Assembly (NCBI GenBank): GCA_035279525.1
Contig: DATEHQ010000078.1
Coordinates: 1-16,744 of the forward strand
DNA: 16,744 nt
Direction: 5' to 3'
Source of the DNA: DATEHQ01 sp035279525
Lineage (GTDB): Bacteria; Chloroflexota; Dormibacteria; Dormibacterales; Dormibacteraceae
A model generated the notes under the pieces. It had not been told where the DNA came from and ran no database searches. It saw only the letters and a program-made list of their open reading frames with translations. This document shows, in pieces, positions 5,813-11,306 of the stretch. Numbering within the stretch: the first letter of the stretch is position 1; the number at the start of each line of letters is the position of its first letter. The position numbers and the translations under genes were made by a program.

Positions 5813-8617
5813 CTAGCTGCACCCTGTGGTCGCGCCGCAGTTGAGGCACTTGTAGCAAGACCCCGAGCGAACCGTGATCGCGCCGCAGTCGGGACACGCC
5901 GGCGCGTCGCCGGTGTTCACGAAGGTCAGCTTCGGCGATGTGATGCCGTTCGCGGTCTTGGGACTGGCGGCCCGAGTGGCGATCACCTTGAACTCCGTCT
6001 GCGGGTCCGCCACCGGGGCCGGCGGTTCCTCGCGTCGCGGCGCGTCCTCGCGGCGAATGACACCCACCTCGTCCTGCTCCTCGATTGGGAGGAAGTGGCT
6101 CGCCATCCACCGGAAGATGTAGTCCACGATCGACTTGGCGATCGGAATCTCTTTGTTCTTGGTGAAGCCGGACGGTTCGAACCGCATGTGGCTGAACTTG
6201 TCGACCATGAACTTGAGCGGGACGCCGAACTGGAGCGCGTACGACGTCTGGGTCGCGAACGCGTCCATCAGGCCGGAGATCGTCGAGCCCTCCTTGGCCA
6301 TGGTTACGAACAGCTCGCCGGGGGTGCCATCCTCGTAGAGGCCGGCTGTCACGTAGCCTTCGTGGCCGCCAACGTCGAACTTGTGCGTGATCGCGCGGCG
6401 CTCGTCCGGGAGCTTGCGCCGGACCACGCGGTACTCGACCTCAGCCGAGTCCTTCTTGTCCTTGTCGAGCGAGGTGGACAGGGGCTGTGAGCGCTTGCAT
6501 CCGTCGCGGTAGATGGCGATGCATTTGAGCCCGAGCTTCCACGACTCCATGTAAGTGGTCTGGATCTCCTCTTCCGTCGCATCGGTCGGCAGGTTCACCG
6601 TCTTCGACATCGAGCCGGAGATGAACGGCTGTACCGCGGCCATCATCCGGACGTGTCCCATAGGCGCGATGGAGCGGGTGCCCTTGACCGGCTTGAACGC
6701 GCAGTCGAAGACCTTCAGGTGTTCGTCCTGAAGGTGGGGTGCGCCCTCGATCGTGTCGTTCTCGTCGATGTACTCGACGATCTCCTTGACCTTGACCTCG
6801 TCGTAGCCCAGCTTGCGCAGTGCCGCCGGCACGGTGGTGTTGACGATCTTCAGCAGCCCGCCGCCGACGAGCTTCTTGTACTTGACCAGGGCGAGGTCGG
6901 GCTCGATCCCGGTGGTGTCGCAGTCCATCATCAGTCCGATCGTTCCGGTCGGGGCGAGGACCGTCGCCTGGGCGTTGCGGTAGCCGTGCGCGCGACCGAG
7001 CTTGACCGCCTCGTCCCACGTGTCTCGCGCGGCCTGCACGACCTGCGTGGACTCGGCCGAGCTCGTCAGCTGGTGGGCGGCAGCGCGGTGCTTCTCCATG
7101 ACGCGGAGCATCGGCTCACGGTTCTTGCCGTACTCGCTGAACGGTCCTTTGACCTGCGCCATCCGCGCCGACTGGGCAAACGCGCGGCCGGTCATTATCG
7201 CGGTGATCGCCGCGGCAACGCGGCGGCCCTCGTCGGAGTCGTAGGCGAGGCCCATCGACATCAGAAGGGCGCCAATGTTGGCGTAGCCAAGGCCGAGCGG
7301 CCGGAGTGCTTCCGAGTTCTTGCCGATCGTCGGAGTGGGGTAGGAGGCGTTGGAGACCAGGATCTCCTGGCCCGTGAAGGTCACGTCCACCGCGCGGTGG
7401 AACCGCTCGACGTCGAACGTGCCCTGTTCCGTCTGGAACTTCATCAGGTTCAAAGAGAGGAGGTTGCAGGCGGTGTCGTCGAGAAAGACGAATTCCGAGC
7501 AGGGGTTGGTGGCGTTGATCCGGCCGGTGTTCGGGACCACGTTCCAGTCCTGGATCGTGGAGTCGAACTGCAGCCCCGGGTCGCCGCAGATCCACGCCGC
7601 GCCGGCGATCTCCTTCCAGAGGTCGCGCGCCTTGTAGTTGTCGATGGTGCGGCCGTCGACGACCGCCTTCGTCTTCCATTCCTTGTCGTCGATGACGGCG
7701 CGCATGAAGTCGTCGGTCACGCGCACCGAGTGGTTGGCGTTCTGGAACTGCACCGAGTCGTAGGCGCCGCCCGGCACGTTGAAGCCCGCGTTGTAGCCGG
7801 CCTCGATCAGCGCCCAGGCCTTCTTCTCTTCCTCTGCCTTGCAGCGGATGAAGTCCATGACGTCGGGGTGATCGGCGTTGAGGATGACCATCTTCGCCGC
7901 GCGACGGGTCGTGCCTCCGGACTTGATCGAGCCGGCGAACGAGTCGTAGCCGCGCATGAAGGAGACCGGTCCGGAGGCGGTGCCGCCGCCCGACAGCTGC
8001 TCCTTGGACGAGCGCAACACCGAAAGGTTGGTGCCGGTCCCACTGCCGAACTTGAAGAGCATGCCCTCGGTCTTGGCGAGGTCGAGGATCGACTCCATCG
8101 AGTCGTGCACGGAGTTGATGAAGCAGGCGGACGCCTGCTGCTGCCGCCCCGGCACACCGATGTTGAACCAGACCGGGCTGTTGAAGGAAGCGTGCTGCGT
8201 GACCAGCAGGTAGCGGAGCTCTTCCGACCAGTTGACGGCGTCTTCCTCGCTCGCGAAGTAGCCGCCTTCCCGGCCCCACTTCGCCAGGGTGTCGACGACG
8301 CGGTCGATGATCTGGCGGACGCTGGTCTCACGCTCGGGGCTGCCCGGGCTGCCCCGGAAGTACTTCTGGGCGACCACGTTGATCGCCAGCTGCGACCACG
8401 AGCGTGGGACCTCAACGTCTTTCTGCTCGAAGATGACCTGGCCTTTCTCACCCGTGATGGCCGCCGTCCTGCGCTCCCACTCCACGAGGTCGTAGGCGTG
8501 GCTCCCGGGAGGCGTGAAGTAGCGACCAAAGCGCAGTCCCTTGGTCTTGGCGCCATGCCCGTTCCCGTTCGAGTGCTTGGGGCGGGTCCCGGTGAGGTCG
8601 CTCAGGTTCTTGGCCAT
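5813..8617 (-). CDS. nrdJ: Adenosylcobalamin-dependent (class II) ribonucleotide reductase
   Basis: This 934-residue enzyme reduces ribonucleotides to deoxyribonucleotides using adenosylcobalamin as radical generator, without needing oxygen. There is no N-terminal ATP-cone; the chain opens with FGRYFTPPGSHAYDLVEWERR. The ten-stranded barrel shows SACFIN with redox Cys165, the catalytic NPCSE triad (Asn371, Cys373, Glu375), and DDTAC with Cys384. GSGTGTNLS (about 191-199) and GGTTRRAAKM (about 234-243) are family signatures. A TSCPD domain follows near residues 755-870. The tail is a cysteine-rich zinc-ribbon-like segment with Cys908, 911, 921, 924, 927 and 933, which probably carries the C-terminal thiols that re-reduce the active site. 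The ATG at 8617 follows an AAGGAGG Shine-Dalgarno by 13 bases. An elaborate control region lies upstream and a terminator downstream. The gene shares a neighbourhood with rmuC and a dCMP-deaminase-like gene. Confidence 0.97.
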   Translation of the reverse strand: MAKNLSDLTGTRPKHSNGNGHGAKTKGLRFGRYFTPPGSHAYDLVEWERRTAAITGEKGQVIFEQKDVEVPRSWSQLAINVVAQKYFRGSPGSPERETSVRQIIDRVVDTLAKWGREGGYFASEEDAVNWSEELRYLLVTQHASFNSPVWFNIGVPGRQQQASACFINSVHDSMESILDLAKTEGMLFKFGSGTGTNLSVLRSSKEQLSGGGTASGPVSFMRGYDSFAGSIKSGGTTRRAAKMVILNADHPDVMDFIRCKAEEEKKAWALIEAGYNAGFNVPGGAYDSVQFQNANHSVRVTDDFMRAVIDDKEWKTKAVVDGRTIDNYKARDLWKEIAGAAWICGDPGLQFDSTIQDWNVVPNTGRINATNPCSEFVFLDDTACNLLSLNLMKFQTEQGTFDVERFHRAVDVTFTGQEILVSNASYPTPTIGKNSEALRPLGLGYANIGALLMSMGLAYDSDEGRRVAAAITAIMTGRAFAQSARMAQVKGPFSEYGKNREPMLRVMEKHRAAAHQLTSSAESTQVVQAARDTWDEAVKLGRAHGYRNAQATVLAPTGTIGLMMDCDTTGIEPDLALVKYKKLVGGGLLKIVNTTVPAALRKLGYDEVKVKEIVEYIDENDTIEGAPHLQDEHLKVFDCAFKPVKGTRSIAPMGHVRMMAAVQPFISGSMSKTVNLPTDATEEEIQTTYMESWKLGLKCIAIYRDGCKRSQPLSTSLDKDKKDSAEVEYRVVRRKLPDERRAITHKFDVGGHEGYVTAGLYEDGTPGELFVTMAKEGSTISGLMDAFATQTSYALQFGVPLKFMVDKFSHMRFEPSGFTKNKEIPIAKSIVDYIFRWMASHFLPIEEQDEVGVIRREDAPRREEPPAPVADPQTEFKVIATRAASPKTANGITSPKLTFVNTGDAPACPDCGAITVRSGSCYKCLNCGATTGCS

Positions 8618-8630
8618 CTATCTAGAAAAG

Positions 8631-8637
8631 CCTCCTT
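8631..8637 (-). promoter_or_regulatory. Strong Shine-Dalgarno of nrdJ
   Basis: On the minus strand AAGGAGG precedes the nrdJ ATG by 13 bases, slightly longer than usual. It stands out because most other starts in this window have weak or no ribosome binding sites. A small hairpin, CCCG-TAG-CGGG (8646-8656), lies just upstream and could affect access to it. Confidence 0.75.
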
Positions 8638-8720
8638 GAATCATCCCCGCTACGGGTGTTTTTGAAGCGCGTTGGAAGGACGTTGGCTGGATCGTTGGGC
8701 TTATTCGTTTGGGGATGGAA

Positions 8721-8761
8721 GAGGCCCCAGAGCATGCCCGCCACTTATGCCCCAGGGCCTC
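8721..8761 (-). promoter_or_regulatory. 15-bp hairpin in the nrdJ 5' leader
   Basis: In the RNA-sense (minus) strand, 8761-8747 pairs with 8735-8721 without interruption: 15 base pairs, three of them G-U, closing an 11-nt loop AAGUGGCGGGC. The outer seven pairs are GAGGCCC with GGGCCTC. It lies about 10-15 nt after the predicted transcription start and roughly 100 nt before the start codon. There is no T-run after it, so it is not a simple terminator. The loop GGGC could pair with GCCC at 8697-8700, which would make a pseudoknot. It may be a regulatory RNA; I do not see a cobalamin-riboswitch B12 box. A metagenomic RNA motif reported upstream of nrdJ genes exists in the literature, but I cannot test for a match here. 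Confidence 0.6.
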
Positions 8762-8776
8762 GATGTAACGCTGTGG

Positions 8777-8805
8777 ACTATACGACCGGCTTTTGGGCTT
8801 GTCAA
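8777..8805 (-). promoter_or_regulatory. Sigma-70-type promoter of nrdJ
   Basis: On the minus strand TTGACA (8805-8800, a perfect -35) and TATAGT (8782-8777, one mismatch from TATAAT) are separated by exactly 17 bases. Transcription should start near 8770, giving a leader of about 150 nt before the nrdJ ATG. It is the best promoter match in the window. It shows that nrdJ is not simply read through from rmuC. Confidence 0.85.
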
Positions 8806-8809
8806 GCCC
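8795..8809. promoter_or_regulatory. Operator-like dyad over the nrdJ -35 box
   Basis: GGGCTTG-T-CAAGCCC on the plus strand is a perfect 7+1+7 inverted repeat that contains the -35 hexamer. A one-base centre cannot form a good RNA hairpin, so a DNA-binding dimer is the more natural reading: a repressor site that would block the promoter. The bound protein is unknown. Confidence 0.4.
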
Positions 8810-8812
8810 TGG

Positions 8813-8828
8813 ACACAAGATATTTGGC
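8813..8828. promoter_or_regulatory. Putative NrdR box 1
   Basis: The plus-strand 16-mer ACACAAGATATTTGGC matches the published NrdR-box consensus (ACACWATATATWGTGT) at about 12 of 16 positions. It sits eight bases upstream of the nrdJ -35 hexamer. NrdR is the ATP/dATP-sensing repressor of ribonucleotide reductase genes across bacteria. A second similar site is centred 32 bp further upstream, the usual helical phasing for paired NrdR boxes. Confidence 0.55.
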
Positions 8829-8844
8829 CTGGATGTGCCGTTGA

Positions 8845-8860
8845 CCCCAAGATGTTGGTG
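8845..8860. promoter_or_regulatory. Putative NrdR box 2 (weaker)
   Basis: The 16-mer CCCCAAGATGTTGGTG shares the CAAGAT core with box 1 and contains the dyad CCAAGATGTTGG. It matches the NrdR consensus at only about 9 of 16 positions. Its support comes mainly from its centre lying exactly 32 bp, three helical turns, from the centre of box 1. Confidence 0.4.
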
Positions 8861-8867
8861 GAATACC

Positions 8868-8876
8868 TGTGGATAT
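8868..8876. promoter_or_regulatory. DnaA-box-like nonamer
   Basis: On the minus strand ATATCCACA differs from the DnaA box TTATCCACA only at the first base. Two copies of CTTTCCACA (8976-8984 and 9033-9041), also one mismatch from the degenerate TTWTNCACA form, lie in the same orientation within the last part of rmuC. DnaA is known to control ribonucleotide reductase genes in Escherichia coli, so a role here is plausible but unproven. Confidence 0.35.
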
Positions 8877-8936
8877 CCCTGTGGCCGAATTGAGCACAGC
8901 ATGGGTAGAGGCTGGGGGAAAGGGGGCAAAACCGAC

Positions 8937-10010
8937 CTACTGGACCGAGTCGAGAAGCGCCAGGCGGAGGGTCTCTGTGGAAAGGTCGGTCGTGCTGGCG
9001 GTACGTGCGATTTCCCCGGGGCCTGTGGACGCTGTGGAAAGGTTGTCCGCAGCCACCTCGCTCAGCTGGGCCGACTGCACCGAGGCGCGGATCTTGGCCG
9101 TGGCCTGCCGCCCCTCGGTGTAGGCGTTCTGGAGAACCGTGACCGAGCGCTGGACCTTGTTCTCCAGGATGCCCTCGAGGACGTCGACCTGGCGCTCGAT
9201 GTCGATGAGGGCCGACTGAAGCTTCTCCATGTCCACCGTCCGCGCGAACTGGAGGTGGAGTTGATAGAGCGTCAGGAGGTAGGGGAGGGCCATCGCGTAG
9301 CCGACCACCATCACGTGGCGGTGGTGGGCAGTGACGATCGCGCTTCGGCAGACGTCGTAGGCCGCGTCGGGGATGACCGCCAGAGCGAAGGGCGAAGTCG
9401 TCGCCGGGTCGATGTACTGGCTCACCTCGCGCACGCGCCTCTCGACCTCGCGCTCGACCTGCCCGATCAGCTGAGCGCGCCGGTTGGCGTCGAGACCCGG
9501 CTCGGCGAGCTGCTCGAGCGCCGGGCTGGAGACCCACTTCGAGTCCATGGGCAGGAGCTTGCCGCCGGGGAGGCGAAGCGCAAGCTCGACGACCTTGCCC
9601 GCCACCCACACGTTCCGCTGCAGCATTTCGGGCGGTAGGTGTCTGAGGGCCTCCTCGAGGATCCGCTCGCCCGCCGCGCCTCTGCTGGAGCTGCCGGCGA
9701 TGATGCTCTCGAGGCGCTTGAGGCTCGCTCGCGCCTCTTCTTCTATTGGTTGCCGGGCTGACAGGGCAGAGCGGAGGCCTTCCATCGCCGACTGCGCCTG
9801 GACGAGGCGATTTCGGATCTCAGCCGCCTGCACCTCTTGTGCCTGGCCGCCCGTTGCGAGCCGGGTTTTCAGCTCGGCGACATCGCGCGCCTGGCCGATC
9901 GCCAGGTCCTGGGTACGGCGCACGAGGCTCCAGACCAGGAAGCCCCCGACAGCGACCGCGGCCATGAGGCATACCAAAAGGAGCGCGAACAACAGTTCGA
10001 GCACCGACAT
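8937..10010 (-). CDS. rmuC: DNA recombination protein RmuC
   Basis: An RmuC-family protein of 357 residues from the chosen start, shorter than the roughly 475 residues of the E. coli protein. A single N-terminal membrane helix (about residues 3-30, LELLFALLLVCLMAAVAVGG and following) is succeeded by a charged, probably coiled-coil stretch to about residue 105. The RmuC domain then begins with SSRGAAGERILEEALRHLPP and continues through LPGGKLLPMDSKW, QYIDPATTSPFALAVIPDAAY and YQLHLQFARTVDMEKL. RmuC is thought to limit inversions at short inverted repeats, possibly as a nuclease-like factor; its mechanism is poorly known. Two ATGs are available, at 10019 and 10010. I prefer 10010 because TACAAT ends seven bases before it, a leaderless-type arrangement that overlaps the first ATG. 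The gene diverges from a dCMP-deaminase-like gene and lies upstream of nrdJ on the same strand. Confidence 0.9.
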   Translation of the reverse strand: MSVLELLFALLLVCLMAAVAVGGFLVWSLVRRTQDLAIGQARDVAELKTRLATGGQAQEVQAAEIRNRLVQAQSAMEGLRSALSARQPIEEEARASLKRLESIIAGSSSRGAAGERILEEALRHLPPEMLQRNVWVAGKVVELALRLPGGKLLPMDSKWVSSPALEQLAEPGLDANRRAQLIGQVEREVERRVREVSQYIDPATTSPFALAVIPDAAYDVCRSAIVTAHHRHVMVVGYAMALPYLLTLYQLHLQFARTVDMEKLQSALIDIERQVDVLEGILENKVQRSVTVLQNAYTEGRQATAKIRASVQSAQLSEVAADNLSTASTGPGEIARTASTTDLSTETLRLALLDSVQ

Positions 10011-10017
10011 GTTGCGC

Positions 10018-10023
10018 ATTGTA
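10018..10023 (-). promoter_or_regulatory. Possible -10 box of rmuC (leaderless)
   Basis: TACAAT on the minus strand is one mismatch from TATAAT and ends seven bases before the ATG at 10010. TTGTTT lies 18 bases further upstream as a weak -35. If real, transcription begins at or near the start codon and the ATG at 10019 is inside the promoter. Confidence 0.4.
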
Positions 10024-10038
10024 GCCCCCGGATCGGGG

Positions 10039-10044
10039 TATAAA
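10039..10044 (+). promoter_or_regulatory. Possible -10 box of the deaminase gene
   Basis: TATAAA ends 13 bases before the ATG at 10058, so the transcript would carry a leader of only about six bases or none. There is no Shine-Dalgarno before this ATG. The whole divergent spacer is about 47 bp, so the rmuC and deaminase promoters must overlap. Confidence 0.4.
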
Positions 10045-10057
10045 CAAGCCCATTAAC

Positions 10058-10531
10058 ATGGGCTCGATGGCCGAAGTTCACCCCCTTCCGGAGTCCGAGC
10101 CGGCGCCGGACCGCATCCCCCTCGAGGAGGTCTACATGCGGATGGCAGAGGAGCTGGCGAAGCGCTCGACGTGCCTGCGGCTGCAGGTGGGCACGGTCAT
10201 CGCGACGTCGGACCTGACCCAGGTCCTCGGCATCGGCTACAACGGCAACGCCCGCGGCCTGCCGAACCGCTGCGACACCACGACCCCGGGCGCCTGCGGC
10301 TGCATACACAGCGAGCAGAACGCCCTCATCAAGGCCGGAGCGCAGCAGCCGGGCAAGGTAATGTTCGTCAGCGCGTCGCCCTGCGTGATGTGCGCCAAGA
10401 TGGCCATCAACGCCAACGTCGCGCGCGTCTACTACCGGGAGGCGTACCGCGATCCCGCGGGTCTCGACGTGTTGCGCCAGGGTGGGGTGGAGGTCATCCA
10501 CTACAACCGCTGGCGCGATCTCTGGCGCTAG
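10058..10531 (+). CDS. dCMP-deaminase-family zinc deaminase
   Basis: This 157-residue cytidine/deoxycytidylate deaminase-family protein resembles dCMP deaminase and ComEB. The zinc site is complete: His84 with the proton-shuttling Glu86 in CIHSEQNAL, and Cys109 and Cys112 in SPCVMC. Around it are the family's GIGYNGNARGLPNRCD (about 58-73) and an additional cysteine pair, Cys80 and Cys82. The C-terminal AINANVARVYYREAYRDPAGLDVLR matches the fold's last strands. dCMP deaminases convert dCMP to dUMP, feeding thymidylate synthesis, so the neighbourhood with nrdJ makes sense for dNTP supply. A second ATG at 10067 is possible. The gene ends 21 bases before the first palindrome of the composite repeat. 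Exact substrate (dCMP versus another cytosine compound) is inferred from similarity. Confidence 0.9.
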   Translation: MGSMAEVHPLPESEPAPDRIPLEEVYMRMAEELAKRSTCLRLQVGTVIATSDLTQVLGIGYNGNARGLPNRCDTTTPGACGCIHSEQNALIKAGAQQPGKVMFVSASPCVMCAKMAINANVARVYYREAYRDPAGLDVLRQGGVEVIHYNRWRDLWR

Positions 10532-10552
10532 TCAGCCGGCCACTCGATGTGG

Positions 10553-10614
10553 CGATAGTCCGGACTATCGGCTGATTCCCGCGCACACCACCGTCACTTA
10601 GTCCGGACTATCGC
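10553..10614. repeat. Composite palindromic element, copy A
   Basis: A perfect 18-bp palindrome CGATAGTCCGGACTATCG (10553-10570) and a variant reading GCGATAGTCCGGACTAA on the minus strand (10598-10614) share the 12-mer TAGTCCGGACTA. Their centres are 43 bp apart. The element lies between the convergent deaminase and NUDIX genes and contains the NUDIX stop codon. The same two-part structure with the same spacing recurs at 13884-13946 in the opposite orientation. As RNA, each half can fold as CGAUAG/CUAUCG (or part of it) around a self-complementary UCCGGA loop. Confidence 0.85.
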
Positions 10615-11287
10615 GGACGACCTCCCAGCCCGCGGCGGTCCGGACCATGCGTGGCTCGACGATCGGCACTTCCTCCAGCTTCCGGGCCCGCTCGAAGAGC
10701 GACTCGACGTCGCGCTCGCGCGACACCGACTCCAGGATCGCCCGCGTCGCGTAGACGAGAGTTACGTCCGCGCTCTCCAGCGCATCCGCGGGTGAGATCC
10801 ACAGCCAATCGGTGACCTCGCCGTCCTGGGGATGGATCGCCTGCCCGTCGGGCATGCGCGCGAGGAAGAACCGAGTGTCGTAGCGCCGGCGGAGCTGCGC
10901 CGGCGTTATCCAGCGAGCAAAAAGGACGAGGTCGTCGAGCGCCGGCTTCAACCCGATCTCGACCAGCGCGCGGCCCAAAGGCACGCCTGAGGCGGTGAGC
11001 TCACGCGCTCTTGCGCAGTGCGGTGCCGTCGCGCCCGGAGCGAGTAGGATGCCGACCTCCTCGAACACCTCGCGCACCGCGGCGGCCCTGATCTGGTCGC
11101 CCCACTCGCGGTCGTCGTCGTGCACGGTGCCGCCGGGGAAGACGTACGCCCCGGGAGCGAAGTCGGCGCCTCCCGGTCGATGGATGAGCAACAGCTCCCA
11201 CGGGTCGGCGTCCCGGACGAGGAGCACGGTGGCCGACGGCCGTGGAGTGACAGGAGGACCTTCGTTGATCGCGGTCGGCGGCACCAC
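10598..11287 (-). CDS. NUDIX hydrolase (NUDT19-like, insertion in the Nudix box)
   Basis: A 229-residue NUDIX pyrophosphohydrolase from the chosen GTG at 11287 (another GTG directly follows at 11284). The catalytic REVFEEVGI helix (residues 72-80) carries the metal-binding glutamates 76 and 77. The preceding FAPGAYVFPGGTVHDDDR is the usual glycine loop, but the distance from Gly53 to Arg72 is five residues longer than in the canonical Nudix box. That insertion, together with LFARWITPAQLRRRYDTRFFLA and the tail TDWLWISPADAL, points to the NUDT19/coenzyme-A-diphosphatase-like group. The reading frame stays open upstream to 11656, but that stretch is antisense to the SDR gene, has no NUDIX homology and is rejected. 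The last codons (RDSPD and stop) lie within a palindromic repeat. Substrate is unproven. Confidence 0.85.
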   Translation of the reverse strand: MVPPTAINEGPPVTPRPSATVLLVRDADPWELLLIHRPGGADFAPGAYVFPGGTVHDDDREWGDQIRAAAVREVFEEVGILLAPGATAPHCARARELTASGVPLGRALVEIGLKPALDDLVLFARWITPAQLRRRYDTRFFLARMPDGQAIHPQDGEVTDWLWISPADALESADVTLVYATRAILESVSRERDVESLFERARKLEEVPIVEPRMVRTAAGWEVVRDSPD

Positions 11288-11292
11288 GTCAC

Positions 11293-11298
11293 TAGCAT
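11293..11298 (+). promoter_or_regulatory. Possible -10 box for a leaderless SDR start
   Basis: TAGCAT fits TANNNT and ends eight bases before the GTG at 11307; no Shine-Dalgarno precedes that GTG. The spacer to the divergent NUDIX start is only 19 bp, so the two promoters would reach into each other's coding sequence. Confidence 0.35.
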
Positions 11299-11306
11299 GG
11301 CTCGCA

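Noticed and set aside
6653..8665. 670-codon open frame on the plus strand, antisense to nrdJ
   Set aside because: It is the complement of a highly conserved reductase; its translation is rich in Arg/Val/Asp/Leu repeats with no recognisable domain, as expected from codon bias in high-GC DNA.
8618..8775. Cobalamin riboswitch upstream of nrdJ
   Set aside because: A B12-dependent enzyme makes this attractive, but the leader is short and I could not find the conserved B12-box core in the RNA-sense strand; only the hairpin is reported.
8618..8929. 103-codon open frame on the minus strand in the rmuC-nrdJ gap
   Set aside because: It covers the promoter, hairpin and Shine-Dalgarno of nrdJ and its translation looks like noncoding sequence.
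10553..10614. Classical rho-independent terminators at the TAGTCCGGACTA palindromes
   Set aside because: No T-run follows any copy on either strand, and the paired 43-bp spacing is not explained by simple termination.
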